From: Flavobacterium sp. SM15
GTDB taxonomy: Bacteria > Bacteroidota > Bacteroidia > Flavobacteriales > Flavobacteriaceae
Direction: 5' to 3'
Assembly (NCBI RefSeq): GCF_022012335.1
Contig: NZ_JAKLTO010000007.1
Span: 62,001 to 126,000, forward strand
Length of the DNA: 64,000 nucleotides
The notes beneath the pieces were generated by a model, which was not told the DNA's origin, did no database searches, and saw only the letters and a program-made list of their open reading frames with translations. Made by a program: the position numbers and the translations under genes. The number at the start of each line of letters is the position of its first letter. Position 1 is the first letter of the stretch. Positions 25,294-35,300 of the stretch are shown here, piece after piece.

Positions 25294-26619
25294 ATGATTC
25301 AGTTTGGTCAAATCCTTTTCATACTATCAGTACTAGTTATTCTTCACGAATTCGGTCACTATATTGCCGCCAAAATCTTCAAAGTTAGGGTAGAGAAATT
25401 TTACCTTTTCATGGATGCCGGCTTTTCGCTTTTAAAGAAAAAAATCGGGGAAACGGAATGGGGAATCGGCTGGTTACCAATCGGTGGATACGTAAAACTT
25501 TCCGGAATGATCGATGAGAGCATGGACACCGAACAAATGAAAGGTGAACCCCAACCTTGGGAATTCCGTTCCAAACCGGCTTGGCAACGTTTGATTATCA
25601 TGCTAGGTGGTATCATCGTTAATATTCTTTTGGCTTGGTTTATCTACACCATGGTATATTCTACTTACGGTCAGAAGTACATTTCCATGGAGAAATTTCA
25701 GGAAAATGGTTTGGCCTTTGGAGAAATCGGACAAAAAGTTGGGTTTCGCAACGGGGATAAAATTATTTCGGTTGATGGAATTTCCCAACCACGCTACAAC
25801 CGTACCGTTCTCAATGCTCTTTTAGGCGATAAAATCGAGATTGACCGTAACGGAGAAAAGAAAATCCTAGTACTTTCTGATGCCGATAAAGCCGAAATTT
25901 TAGGCACTGAAGGGAAAGATTTCATCAACCCACGTATTAAAACGGTTATTGTGGATTCTGTAGCTCCAAATTCTACAGCAGCAAAGGCGGGTCTAACAAA
26001 AGGAGATCATCTGCTGGCTTTAAACGGAAAACGTTTCGACTTTTTTGACCAGTTAAAAGAGGAGCTTAAACTAAACAAAAACAAAAACGTTGCCCTTACC
26101 GTAGACCGAAATGGTCAAGAGACAACCCTTACCACTCAAGTAGACAAAGACGGTAAAATTGGCTTTTTCCCAACTACCAAAGACAAAATGGATTACGAAA
26201 TTGTAAACAAACTAAGCATCGGACAAGCCTTACCTGAAGCAGTAAAAGAATCATGGCAGCTTTTAGTTTACAATGTGAAGCAATTCAAATTGATTTTGCG
26301 TCCAGCAACAGAAGCCTACAAACACGTTAAGAGCCCGGTTGGAATTGCACGCATCTTACCGGATACTTGGAACTGGGAATTCATCTGGAATTTTACAGCC
26401 TTATTTTCCATTGGATTGGCTTTTATGAACCTTTTACCGATTCCAGGATTAGACGGTGGACATGCACTTTTCACCATTGTAGAGATGATTACCGGAAAAA
26501 CTTTAAGCGAAAAAGCGATGGGTTATGTTCAGACCGGCGGGATGATTATCTTGCTGAGCTTAATGGCCTTAACCTTCGGAAAAGACATTTACCAGCTCAT
26601 CGCCGATAAACTTTTATAA
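25294..26619 (+). CDS. rseP: site-2 membrane protease RseP (M50)
   Basis: 441 residues. Intramembrane zinc protease that cuts anti-sigma factors and leftover signal peptides. The zinc motif HEFGH (18-22) lies in the first helix and the second motif NLLPIPGLDGG near residue 385 in a C-terminal helix. Two PDZ-like regions (~130-200 and ~220-290) sit between them. Normal length. The start ATG follows its own promoter box. Confidence 0.93.
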   Translation: MIQFGQILFILSVLVILHEFGHYIAAKIFKVRVEKFYLFMDAGFSLLKKKIGETEWGIGWLPIGGYVKLSGMIDESMDTEQMKGEPQPWEFRSKPAWQRLIIMLGGIIVNILLAWFIYTMVYSTYGQKYISMEKFQENGLAFGEIGQKVGFRNGDKIISVDGISQPRYNRTVLNALLGDKIEIDRNGEKKILVLSDADKAEILGTEGKDFINPRIKTVIVDSVAPNSTAAKAGLTKGDHLLALNGKRFDFFDQLKEELKLNKNKNVALTVDRNGQETTLTTQVDKDGKIGFFPTTKDKMDYEIVNKLSIGQALPEAVKESWQLLVYNVKQFKLILRPATEAYKHVKSPVGIARILPDTWNWEFIWNFTALFSIGLAFMNLLPIPGLDGGHALFTIVEMITGKTLSEKAMGYVQTGGMIILLSLMALTFGKDIYQLIADKLL

Positions 26620-26637
26620 ATTTTTTTGAATTTTTTA

Positions 26638-26667
26638 TTTGCGAATATAAAATTTCAGCTATATTTG
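26638..26667 (+). promoter_or_regulatory. promoter of the tRNA-Asn pair
   Basis: TTTG at 26638-26641 and TATATTTG at 26660-26667, 18 bases apart, matching the Bacteroidota -33/-7 pattern 24 bases before the first tRNA. Confidence 0.65.
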
Positions 26668-26691
26668 CACTCGCTAAAAAGATATTAATCT

Positions 26692-26765
26692 TCCTCCTTA
26701 GCTCAGTTGGTTAGAGCATCTGACTGTTAATCAGAGGGTCCTTGGTTCGAGCCCAAGAGGGGGAG
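26692..26765 (+). tRNA. tRNA-Asn (anticodon GTT), copy 1
   Basis: 74-base cloverleaf: acceptor TCCTCCT / AGGGGGA, anticodon stem TCTGA / TCAGA around loop CTGTTAA, T-arm CTTGG-TTCGAGC-CCAAG. CCA is not encoded. Identical to copy 2. Confidence 0.97.
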
Positions 26766-26802
26766 CAACTTTTTAGCAAACATATTTACCTTTTTAGGTG
26801 AT

Positions 26803-26876
26803 TCCTCCTTAGCTCAGTTGGTTAGAGCATCTGACTGTTAATCAGAGGGTCCTTGGTTCGAGCCCAAGAGGGGGAG
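26803..26876 (+). tRNA. tRNA-Asn (anticodon GTT), copy 2
   Basis: Base-for-base identical to copy 1, 37 bases downstream, and probably on the same transcript, which ends at the hairpin at 26886-26914. Confidence 0.97.
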
Positions 26877-26885
26877 CAAAACTGG

Positions 26886-26914
26886 AAAAGCCATTCTTCG
26901 GAGTGGCTTTTTTA
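26886..26914 (+). terminator. terminator of the tRNA-Asn pair
   Basis: Stem AAAAGCCATTC / GAGTGGCTTTT (one G-T pair) closed by an extra-stable C(TTCG)G tetraloop and followed by a T-run. Confidence 0.85.
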
Positions 26915-26993
26915 TTTTCCCTTGTTTCCATGACAACAAAAGTTACAAAGCGCTCCCTTATATTTTGTAATTTTACCTCAATAAAAAACCATT

Positions 26994-27191
26994 ATGAATT
27001 CATTTAAGGCTAATTGGCATTTTATGCGCATTTTCAGGCTGGCTTTAGCCTTGTTTTCCATTTGGCAGGCTCTTGACACCGACCGATGGTTCTTTTGGCT
27101 TTTTGCGGCATTCTTTTTAATTCAGGCAGTGTTTAATTTAGGTTGTACGCCCAACGGCTGTAATCTTCCCAATCAAAAAAGGCAATCATGA
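26994..27191 (+). CDS. small two-helix membrane protein with a Cys pair, coupled to thioredoxin
   Basis: 65 residues. Two hydrophobic helices (IFRLALALFSIWQAL and WFFWLFAAFFLIQAVFNLG) are followed by GCTPNGCN, a CX4C pair, and a short basic tail. It resembles small DUF2892/YgaP-type membrane proteins, but this is not firm. The stop overlaps the thioredoxin ATG (ATGA), so the two are made together and may share a redox or sulfur-transfer job. Confidence 0.7.
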   Translation: MNSFKANWHFMRIFRLALALFSIWQALDTDRWFFWLFAAFFLIQAVFNLGCTPNGCNLPNQKRQS

Positions 27192-27484
27192 GTACATTTT
27201 CCGAAATCGTAAACAAAGAACTTCCGGTACTGGTAGATTTTTCCGCCGCTTGGTGTGGCCCCTGCCAAACTCTAGCTCCAATTTTAAAACAGGTAAAAGA
27301 CGAATTGGGCGCTACCGTTTCCATCATCAAAATCGATATTGATAAAAACCAAGCACTCGCAGCTCAATTTCACGTGCGTAGTGTTCCCACCATGCTGCTT
27401 TTCAAAAACGGGCAACAGGTGTGGCGCCAGTCCGGCCTGCTTTCCAAAAACGATCTTGTGTCGGTAATCAAAAAGCACAGCTAG
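27188..27484 (+). CDS. thioredoxin
   Basis: 98 residues with active site WCGPC (22-26), the cis-proline loop VRSVPTMLLF and the usual end GLLSKNDL. It lacks a signal peptide, so it is cytoplasmic. It is a few residues shorter at the N-terminus than E. coli TrxA. Translation is coupled to the small membrane protein upstream. Confidence 0.93.
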   Translation: MSTFSEIVNKELPVLVDFSAAWCGPCQTLAPILKQVKDELGATVSIIKIDIDKNQALAAQFHVRSVPTMLLFKNGQQVWRQSGLLSKNDLVSVIKKHS

Positions 27485-27669
27485 AAAAAACAATTCTTTT
27501 TTCATTTTTGAGCAACCGCATACTTATCCCTATTAAAGCCACGCCAAAGTCATGGTTAGGTCACACATAAGCCGTAGATGACCCGAACAAAACTCACTAA
27601 TTAAACAAAGAAAACCCGAAGCATTTCTCACACAAATCCCGTAACTTTACTTTTCCTATTGTTACGTTT

Positions 27670-28956
27670 ATGCAAACTAAATTAAATACCGCAGAGGAAG
27701 CCTTCAACTACTGGAAGACCACTCCGCTAACAAAGCGAATCCAATTTGTACTGGAACTTAAAAAACTGCTCCAGCTGCACCGTCAAGACTGTGCGGAACG
27801 CATCACCAAAGAAATGGGCAAACCCATCACACAATCTTTAGCCGAAGTTGACAAATGCGCTTGGCTTTGCGACTATTATGCTGAAAATGCCTCAACATAT
27901 TTAGAACCAAAGAAAAGTTCAACAGAAACCTACCAAAGTCTTGTAATCTACGAACCCCTAGGAACCATCTTAGGAGTAATGCCCTGGAATTTTCCCTATT
28001 GGCAGGTATTCCGCTTTGCTATACCTACGATTCTTGCCGGAAATACCGTGGTGGTAAAACATGCCAGTAACGTACCGCAATCGGCCGAAAGCATCGAAGC
28101 TTTGTTTTTGGAAAGCGGTTTCCCAATCGGAGTATACCAAAACCTGCATCTTTCCAGTGATAAAGTAGCCGAGGTCATTGCGCATCCCCAAATCAAAGCC
28201 ATTTCCCTTACCGGAAGCGAGAAAGCAGGAATTTCAGTAGCTACTGAAGCAGGAAAACATCTAAAAAAGTTGGTCTTGGAATTGGGAGGAAGCAACGCCT
28301 TCATTGTCTGCAAAGATGCCGATTTAGACAAAGCCGTAGCCATAGCCGTAAACGCACGTATGCAAAACGCTGGGCAAAGTTGCATCGCTGCTAAACGATT
28401 TTTAATTCAAAGTTCGATTTTCGATGTTTTTGTTAAAAAATACAAAGAAACCATCAGCAAGCTGGTTTGTGGTGATCCTATGCTGGAAGAAACTCAAGTA
28501 GGTCCTTTGGCCCGGGTAGATTTAGCCGAAGAACTGGAAAAACAAATTCAAAAATCTGTAAGCATGGGAGCGAAAATCATTCTCGGAGGCAACCGAAACC
28601 AAGCTTTTTTTGAACCTACCCTCCTAATTAAAGTCACTCCCGAAATGCCGGTCTTCAAAGAAGAAACTTTTGGACCTGTAGCAGCTTTACTGTCTTTTGA
28701 AACTTTAGAAGAAGCTGTTGAGCTTAGCAACCAATCCGAGTTTGGGTTAGGAGTTTCAGTATTCACACAAGATATTGAAACCATTAAAAAATACATCCCA
28801 AATTTCAACGAAGGCGCCGTTTTCATCAACGAAATGGTCAAATCCGATCCGCGTTTACCGTTTGGAGGCATCAAAAGATCAGGTTACGGAAGGGAATTAG
28901 CCGAAGAAGGCATCAAAGAGTTCGTCAACATTAAAACTATAGTCATCAACAAATAA
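27670..28956 (+). CDS. NAD(P)-dependent aldehyde dehydrogenase (succinate-semialdehyde type)
   Basis: 428 residues. ALDH superfamily: catalytic Glu in LELGGSNAF, catalytic Cys in NAGQSCIAAKRF, nucleotide-binding GSEKAG, and the end motif PFGGIKRSGYGRE. Within the superfamily it looks most like succinate-semialdehyde dehydrogenase (GabD/Sad). It is about 25 residues shorter at the N-terminus than usual; the strand before AFNYWK is missing, and no upstream in-frame start was obvious. The exact substrate is uncertain. A small NTF2-like gene follows 9 bases later. Confidence 0.87.
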   Translation: MQTKLNTAEEAFNYWKTTPLTKRIQFVLELKKLLQLHRQDCAERITKEMGKPITQSLAEVDKCAWLCDYYAENASTYLEPKKSSTETYQSLVIYEPLGTILGVMPWNFPYWQVFRFAIPTILAGNTVVVKHASNVPQSAESIEALFLESGFPIGVYQNLHLSSDKVAEVIAHPQIKAISLTGSEKAGISVATEAGKHLKKLVLELGGSNAFIVCKDADLDKAVAIAVNARMQNAGQSCIAAKRFLIQSSIFDVFVKKYKETISKLVCGDPMLEETQVGPLARVDLAEELEKQIQKSVSMGAKIILGGNRNQAFFEPTLLIKVTPEMPVFKEETFGPVAALLSFETLEEAVELSNQSEFGLGVSVFTQDIETIKKYIPNFNEGAVFINEMVKSDPRLPFGGIKRSGYGRELAEEGIKEFVNIKTIVINK

Positions 28957-28965
28957 ACCAGCATT

Positions 28966-29469
28966 ATGAAAGAACTGTTTTTATTACTCATAACCCTATC
29001 GCAAATCTCATTGACGAGTTTGACACAAAAACAAACTTCAGAAAAACAAGCAGTTGCAACTATTTTAGACAATTGGCACAAAGCAGCTTCCGAAGCCAAT
29101 TTCGAGAAGTACTTCGGCTATTTATCCGACGAATCCATTTTTATCGGTACCGATGCCACGGAAAACTGGGACAAAAAAGCCTTTCAGAAATTTGCCAAAC
29201 CGTATTTTGACCGAGGACGCGCCTGGAATTTCAAAGCTTTAGAGCGCAATATTTATTTCAGCAAAGACGGAAAAACCGCTTGGTTCGACGAATTGCTCGA
29301 CACCCAAATGAAAATTTGTCGCGGTTCCGGTGTTTTAGTAAAGGAAAACAAGGTTTGGAAAATCAAACATTATGTACTTTCGATGACCGTTCCGAATGAT
29401 AATGTTGACGATGTGGTTAAGATCAAAACCCCTATTGAAGATACCTTGATTCAAAAATTAAAAAAATAA
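28966..29469 (+). CDS. secreted NTF2-like (SnoaL/DUF4440-type) protein
   Basis: 167 residues with a signal-like N-terminus (ELFLLLITLSQISLTSL). The pattern AVATILDNWHKAASEANFEKY, then FIGTDATENW, GKTAWFDELLD and KVWKIKHYVLS is that of NTF2-like domains of the SnoaL/DUF4440 kind, a cone-shaped pocket with binding or occasional enzyme roles. It lies 9 bases after the aldehyde dehydrogenase gene, so it is probably co-transcribed. A strong terminator follows. Confidence 0.75.
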   Translation: MKELFLLLITLSQISLTSLTQKQTSEKQAVATILDNWHKAASEANFEKYFGYLSDESIFIGTDATENWDKKAFQKFAKPYFDRGRAWNFKALERNIYFSKDGKTAWFDELLDTQMKICRGSGVLVKENKVWKIKHYVLSMTVPNDNVDDVVKIKTPIEDTLIQKLKK

Positions 29470-29479
29470 GCCTTTATAA

Positions 29480-29509
29480 AAACCTGTTCGAGTGGAACAG
29501 GTTTTTTTT
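29480..29509 (+). terminator. terminator after the NTF2-like gene
   Basis: Stem AACCTGTTC / GAACAGGTT with a 5-base loop and a run of T residues. Confidence 0.88.
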
Positions 29510-29583
29510 ATTCCTTTCGATTTTAAAAAACCAACCTTTCCTTTTTCTCGTAAGTATCCTTACAAACACAAAATTGAAAGGTT

Positions 29584-30021
29584 ATGAAAGTCAGCAAAAC
29601 CCTAAAATGGATCCTCGGCAGTATCCTCGGAACCTTTATCCTACTTTTCATTATTTTGATAGTGCATATCGCCACAGCAAAACCGATTGCTTACGACAAC
29701 GCTACGTTACAAATCAGCCGAATTGACTTTAAAGAGACTATCGACTCGGTTAAAGCCAAAGAAATTCACCGCAACTTAAAAGCCATTCCTGGCGTAAAAA
29801 ACGACCGCTTAAACATCAAAACAGGCGTATTGGTCTATTTTCACGACAACCGCATTGTTGATTCCAAAACTGTTTACGAACAACTAATAGTCAAAGGACC
29901 TTACAAAGCCGAACGTTATGTGATTTCTGAAGAACTCGCAACAAAAAAAGTATGCCCGATAATGAACACTAATAGCTTCAGTTATAAATTTTCAAGGGGC
30001 ATCCAACGCATCTTTAATTAA
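29584..30021 (+). CDS. membrane-anchored hypothetical protein
   Basis: 145 residues. One N-terminal transmembrane helix (~8-32, ILGSILGTFILLFIILIVHIA) followed by a soluble domain. Residues ~45-110 (ISRIDFKETIDSVKAKEI ... GVLVYFHD) have the strand-helix spacing of an HMA-like ferredoxin fold but lack CxxC. I do not recognise the family. The next gene starts 18 bases later, so they may form one operon. Confidence 0.6.
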   Translation: MKVSKTLKWILGSILGTFILLFIILIVHIATAKPIAYDNATLQISRIDFKETIDSVKAKEIHRNLKAIPGVKNDRLNIKTGVLVYFHDNRIVDSKTVYEQLIVKGPYKAERYVISEELATKKVCPIMNTNSFSYKFSRGIQRIFN

Positions 30022-30039
30022 CCAATAAATTCAAATAGT

Positions 30040-30624
30040 ATGAAAACATTTCCAAAAATTGTTCTAGGAGTATTTCTCTTTGCAGCGGTACTTTTTATTT
30101 CTTGTAATGATAACGACGATATGGCACCCACACCGGCTCAGATGTCACTTTATGAAAAATTAGGCGGAACTGCTAAAGTAGCAGATCCCAACAACCCGGG
30201 CACCATGATCGAAAAAGGACGATTGGCTTACCGCTCGGTGGTTGACAGTACTATCACCCTGATCGTCGCAGATATCGTCGCAGGCAGCAGCGGAAATTTC
30301 GGAGCCCATTTTGCCCCATTAGTGGCAGAAGTTTCTGCAGGAAACACCACCAATGTTGCTGTGTTAAGTAAAAATCTAACGGATTTCTTCTCGGCCAACA
30401 CCGGAGGAGGAGCCACCAATACGTATTCGGGGTTAAGCATGACCGCCGCACACAATCCAGCAACTAATCCAAGGATGGGTGTAAAAGCGACCAATGCAAA
30501 TTATGACAAATTCATAGGTTATGTAGGAACCGCTGCCGGATTGAACGGAGTAACCGATCCGGTAATAATTAACGAAGTGGTGGCTGTTTTGGAGTCTTTG
30601 AGAACTCAAGTAGTACAGCCTTAA
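30040..30624 (+). CDS. lipoprotein resembling group 1 truncated haemoglobin
   Basis: 194 residues. Lipobox LFISC (Cys22). Residues 36-47 read SLYEKLGGTAKV, the classic start of group 1 truncated haemoglobins. Further matches are VVDSTITLIVADI, then DFFSANTGGGATNTYSGLSM, and His138 in TAAHNP at the proximal haem-ligand position. An insert (NPNNPGTMIEKG-like, ~49-60) replaces the usual short B-helix start. If haem is bound, it would be at the membrane surface on the periplasmic side, not in the cytoplasm. The gene upstream is close enough for co-transcription. Confidence 0.72.
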   Translation: MKTFPKIVLGVFLFAAVLFISCNDNDDMAPTPAQMSLYEKLGGTAKVADPNNPGTMIEKGRLAYRSVVDSTITLIVADIVAGSSGNFGAHFAPLVAEVSAGNTTNVAVLSKNLTDFFSANTGGGATNTYSGLSMTAAHNPATNPRMGVKATNANYDKFIGYVGTAAGLNGVTDPVIINEVVAVLESLRTQVVQP

Positions 30625-30645
30625 TTTGTGTTTGCTTTAAAAAAG

Positions 30646-30676
30646 AAACGCTACCCTTATTGAGTAGCGTTTTTTA
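30646..30676. terminator. bidirectional terminator between the haemoglobin-like and tdh genes
   Basis: Stem AAACGCTAC / GTAGCGTTT, loop of 9 bases, A-rich before and T-rich after, between convergent genes. Confidence 0.8.
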
Positions 30677-31621
30677 TTATTTTTTGGATAAATTTTCAAG
30701 CATTACCGAAGTCATGCGTTCCATATCAAAATCGTGCTGCCAGCCCCAATCCTTACGTGCTACCGAGTCATCAATGCTCGCTGGCCATGAATCGGCAATG
30801 GCCTGACGAAAATCCGGTGCGTAGTCGATAGTAAACTCAGGGATGTGCTTTTTGATCGAATCCGCAATTTCTTTCGGAGTAAAACTGATGGCCGATAAAT
30901 TGTACGAAGAACGCACTTTAATGCTTTCTGCCGGAGCCTGCATGATGCTGATGGTTGCTTTGATGGCATCGTCCATATACATCATCGGAAGCCCGGTATT
31001 TTCAGAAAGAAAACAAGTATATTTTTTATCGGATAAAGCTTTATAATAAATGTCTACTGCATAATCTGTAGTTCCGCCTCCCGGTGGTGTTGTCCAGGAA
31101 ATAAGTCCCGGATAACGGATGCTTCGCACATCTACCCCATACTGTTTGTTGTAGTATTCGCACCAACGCTCTCCCGATTGTTTGGAAATCCCATAAACGG
31201 TAGATGGTTCCATAACCGTGTACTGCGGGGTGTTGTCTCTTGGTGTAGTTGGCCCGAAAACCGCAATACTCGAAGGCCAAAAGATTTTTTTGATTTTTCC
31301 GGCTTTGGCCAGATTTAGCACGTGAAACAAAGAATTCATGTTCAAATCCCAGGCAAAGGCAGGGTTTTTTTCCGCGGTAGCCGAAAGCAAGGCAGCCATA
31401 AGATACACATCGGTAATATTGTATTTTTCGATTAAATTTTCAATCTGATTGTAATCAAGGGCATTCACCACTTCAAAAATTCCGTTTTGAACCACCTCGT
31501 TCTCCAGTTTCCGAATATCGGAAGCGATTACATTCTCTACTCCGTAAGTGGCTCTTAGTTTTGCCGTAAGTTCGGTACCAATCTGACCGCAGGCGCCAAT
31601 GATTAAGATTTTCGTACTCAT
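30677..31621 (-). CDS. L-threonine 3-dehydrogenase, SDR type
   Basis: 314 residues. Extended short-chain dehydrogenase with NAD-binding GACGQIG near the N-terminus and catalytic Tyr/Lys in STVYGISKQSGE. The whole sequence, with RSIRYPGLISWTTPPGGGT and the end PASIDDSVARKDWGW, matches the GalE-like threonine dehydrogenases known from Flavobacterium frigidimaris, which turn threonine into 2-amino-3-oxobutyrate. It has its own promoter box and terminator. Confidence 0.87.
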   Translation of the reverse strand: MSTKILIIGACGQIGTELTAKLRATYGVENVIASDIRKLENEVVQNGIFEVVNALDYNQIENLIEKYNITDVYLMAALLSATAEKNPAFAWDLNMNSLFHVLNLAKAGKIKKIFWPSSIAVFGPTTPRDNTPQYTVMEPSTVYGISKQSGERWCEYYNKQYGVDVRSIRYPGLISWTTPPGGGTTDYAVDIYYKALSDKKYTCFLSENTGLPMMYMDDAIKATISIMQAPAESIKVRSSYNLSAISFTPKEIADSIKKHIPEFTIDYAPDFRQAIADSWPASIDDSVARKDWGWQHDFDMERMTSVMLENLSKK

Positions 31622-31641
31622 CTGTGTTAGTTTGTTGCTTA

Positions 31642-31649
31642 CAAAGATA
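31642..31649 (-). promoter_or_regulatory. -7 promoter box of the threonine dehydrogenase gene
   Basis: TATCTTTG on the minus strand, exact TAnnTTTG match, 20 bases before the ATG. Confidence 0.55.
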
Positions 31650-31761
31650 CTGTTTTGCCAAAATTTAAAATCCGATTTTAAACCGAAAATTCAGAATTCA
31701 CAAAAAACGTAATTTTAGTTAACATATTCCTATGAAAAAAAACAGATTCACAGAACATTTG

Positions 31762-31769
31762 TACATTTG
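31762..31769 (+). promoter_or_regulatory. -7 promoter box before the coiled-coil lipoprotein and mfd
   Basis: TACATTTG, exact TAnnTTTG match, 18 bases before the ATG at 31788. Confidence 0.55.
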
Positions 31770-31787
31770 CTTTCATAAATTCATACT

Positions 31788-32387
31788 ATGAAAAACATCT
31801 TTTCATTTTTACTGTTCGCTGCACTGGTTTTGATCTCCTGCAACAACAAGGAAGAACGTTTGGCCGACAGTGCAAAAGCAGCCGAATACAATGATTCCGT
31901 TTTTGCCATCATCAACCAAAACTGGAACTTTAATATTGCTCAGATTAATCCCAAAGTAGAAGGTCGTATTCAGCGTTGGAACCAATGGCGTGCTTTTAAT
32001 AAAGAGCTGAAGGAAAAGCCTAAAAGCACTCTGAACGCCTTCAAGATCAAAGCAAAAAACCTGGTTACCAAATCGGATTCCCTGACCAATCAGATTCCCT
32101 ATATTTTTGATAAACCTGCGGTAAAAAGCCGTATTTCCACTTTAAACACCAAATTAAAATCACTGGAAACCTACATCATGTTGGATTATATCCCGACCCA
32201 AAAAGTAATCGGAATCATCCAGGATGTGGCCACAGAGGTGAATGCCATTCAGAACCAGATGAATGAAATCATTGTAAAGAGTGAAATCCCTAAAGAAGAA
32301 GGCGAACTCATTATGCTGCAGGCCTTAGACACAGCCCGACATGCCCGTCGTGAAATTCAAGAAGCCAAATCGGAAGAAAAAAAATAA
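31788..32387 (+). CDS. helical lipoprotein of unknown function
   Basis: 199 residues. Signal peptide with lipobox VLISC (Cys19), then an almost wholly helical, charged chain (repeated Lys/Asp/Glu, little Gly or Pro), possibly coiled coil. No enzyme motif. Six bases separate it from mfd, so they are probably one transcript, though a shared function is not evident. Confidence 0.68.
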   Translation: MKNIFSFLLFAALVLISCNNKEERLADSAKAAEYNDSVFAIINQNWNFNIAQINPKVEGRIQRWNQWRAFNKELKEKPKSTLNAFKIKAKNLVTKSDSLTNQIPYIFDKPAVKSRISTLNTKLKSLETYIMLDYIPTQKVIGIIQDVATEVNAIQNQMNEIIVKSEIPKEEGELIMLQALDTARHARREIQEAKSEEKK

Positions 32388-32393
32388 CCTGCT

Positions 32394-35300
32394 TTGAAAC
32401 TCGATATTCAAAATATTTATCATCAATCGGCTAAAATCAGTCAGATTGCCCAGCAACTGCAAAAGCGCGAATCAAAAACCCAACTTAAAGGACTAATTGG
32501 TTCCTCATTGTCTTTTGTGCTGGAAGCCCTTTTCAGCAAAACCGACTTGCCGTATTTGCTGATTTTTCAAGATAAGGAAGAAGCGGCCTACTATTTAAAC
32601 GATTTGGAAAACCTGATTAACGATCAGGACGTGTTATTTTATCCGGGTTCTTACCGTCGTCCGTACCAGATTGAAGAAACCGATAACGCCAATGTGTTGT
32701 TGCGTGCCGAAGTACTGAACCGCATCAATTCGCGTAAAAAACCGGCCATCATTGTGACCTATCCCGATGCCCTTTTTGAAAAAGTGGTTACCCGAAAAGA
32801 GCTTGACAAAAACACTTTAAAAGTAGCCGTCGGCGATTCCATTTCTATTGATTTCATCAACGAAGTTTTGTTTGAATACAACTTCAAACGCGTGGATTTT
32901 GTGTCCGAACCGGGAGAATTTTCTGTGCGCGGTGGAATCATCGACGTGTTTTCGTTTTCCAATGACAATCCTTACCGTATCGAGTTTTTCGGAAATGAAG
33001 TGGATTCCATACGAACCTTCGACGTAGAAACCCAGCTATCGGTAGAAAAACAGAAAAAAATTACCATCATTCCCAATGTGGAAAACAAATTTCTGAAAGA
33101 AAACCGCGAAAGCTTTTTAGAATACATCAGCCCGCAAACCGTTTTGTTTGTCCAGAACACCGATTTACTGCTGAGCCAGTTAGACAAATTGTTCGGTAAA
33201 GCAACGGAAGCTTTTGAAAAACTATCGAAAGATATTCAACACGCTTCACCACAGGCCATGTTTGTAAACCAGCAAACTTTTGTTAAAAAAGCACTGGATT
33301 TTACTTTGGTGGAATTAGCTTCCAAACCGATTTTCCGTACTGAAAAAACCTTTGAGTTTCATACACAGCCACAACCTTCGTTCAATAAACAATTCGATTT
33401 ACTGCTCAACAACCTGAACGACAATCATTTTAACGGCTTCAAAAATTATTTATTTTGTTCTAATGATGGGCAAGCTAAACGTTTTCACGATATTTTCGAA
33501 AGTTTGGACGAGGCAAACCACGAAAACCTTCGCAAACAATACAATACGGTGGTGTTTCCGCTCTTTCAGGGTTTCATCGACGAAGAACTGCAAATTGCCT
33601 GTTATACCGACCATCAGATTTTTGAGCGTTATCATAAATTCAACCTGAAAAACGGCTATTCCAAGAAACAGACCATTACACTGAAGGAACTCAACACACT
33701 TTCCGTAGGCGATTACGTAACGCACATCGATCACGGAATCGGAAAATTTGGCGGTTTACAGAAAATTCAGGTGGAGGGTAAAACTCAGGAAGCCATCAAA
33801 TTAGTGTATGCAGATAACGATATAGTCTATGTAAGCATCCATTCATTACACAAAATCTCAAAATACAATGGAAAAGACGGGGCTCCGCCAAAAATATACA
33901 AACTGGGTTCGAGCGCTTGGAAAACCTTAAAGCAAAAAACCAAAGCGCGCGTTAAACACATTGCCTTCAACCTGATTCAATTGTACGCTAAACGTCGTTT
34001 GGACAAAGGGTATGCTTTTGCTCCCGACAGTTATTTACAAGCGGAACTGGAATCGTCTTTTATTTATGAAGATACTCCGGATCAGTTAAAAGCGACCCAA
34101 GAAGTCAAAGCCGATATGGAAAACGACCGCCCAATGGATCGTTTGGTATGTGGTGACGTAGGTTTCGGAAAAACGGAAGTAGCCATTCGCGCCGCGTTTA
34201 AAGCGGTAGACAATGGCAAACAGGTTGCCGTTTTGGTGCCAACCACGATTTTGGCCTTCCAACATTATAAAACCTTCCGTGAGCGTTTGAAAGACATGCC
34301 GGTTTCTGTGGGTTATGTAAACCGTTTCCGTTCTGCTAAACAAAAATCGGAAACCCTGAAGCAACTGGAAGAAGGTAAACTCGACATCTTAATCGGCACC
34401 CATCAATTGGTGAATAAAAATGTGGTTTTTAAAGATTTAGGGCTGCTAATTGTAGACGAAGAGCAAAAATTCGGCGTAAACGTAAAAGACAAACTGAAAA
34501 CCATCGCGCATAACGTCGATACCTTAACCTTAACCGCCACCCCGATTCCGAGAACGTTACAGTTTTCATTAATGGCGGCTCGTGATTTATCGGTAATTAC
34601 TACGCCACCACCCAATCGTTATCCCATCGAAACCCAAGTGGTCGGCTTTAATGAAGAAGTCATTCGCGATGCCATTTCGTATGAGATTGAACGCGGCGGA
34701 CAGGTGTATTTCATCAACAACCGCATTGAAAACATCAAAGAGATTGCGGGAATGATCCAGCGCTTGGTTCCCGGAACCAAAGTGGGCGTTGGTCACGGAC
34801 AGATGGACGGCAAAAAACTGGAAGAGCTGATGCTGGCCTTCATGGATGGGGAATTCGACGTTTTGGTAGCCACTACAATCATCGAAAGTGGTTTGGATGT
34901 ACCGAATGCCAACACGATTTTCATCAACAATGCCAACAATTTCGGATTGTCGGATCTGCACCAGATGCGTGGGCGTGTAGGACGAAGCAATAAAAAGGCG
35001 TTCTGTTATTTTATCTGTCCTCCGTATTCGGTCATGACCGAAGAAGCCCGAAAACGTATTCAGGCCTTGGAACAGTTCAGTGAATTGGGCAGCGGGTTTA
35101 ACATCGCCATGAAAGATCTGGAAATTCGTGGTGCCGGAGATTTATTGGGCGGAGAACAAAGTGGTTTTATCAATGATATCGGCTTTGATACCTATCAGAA
35201 AATCATGAACGAAGCCATTGAGGAACTGAAAGAAAACGAGTTTAAAGAATTATATCCCGAAGAAAACGACATTGAAACCAAAGAATACGTCAAAGACATA

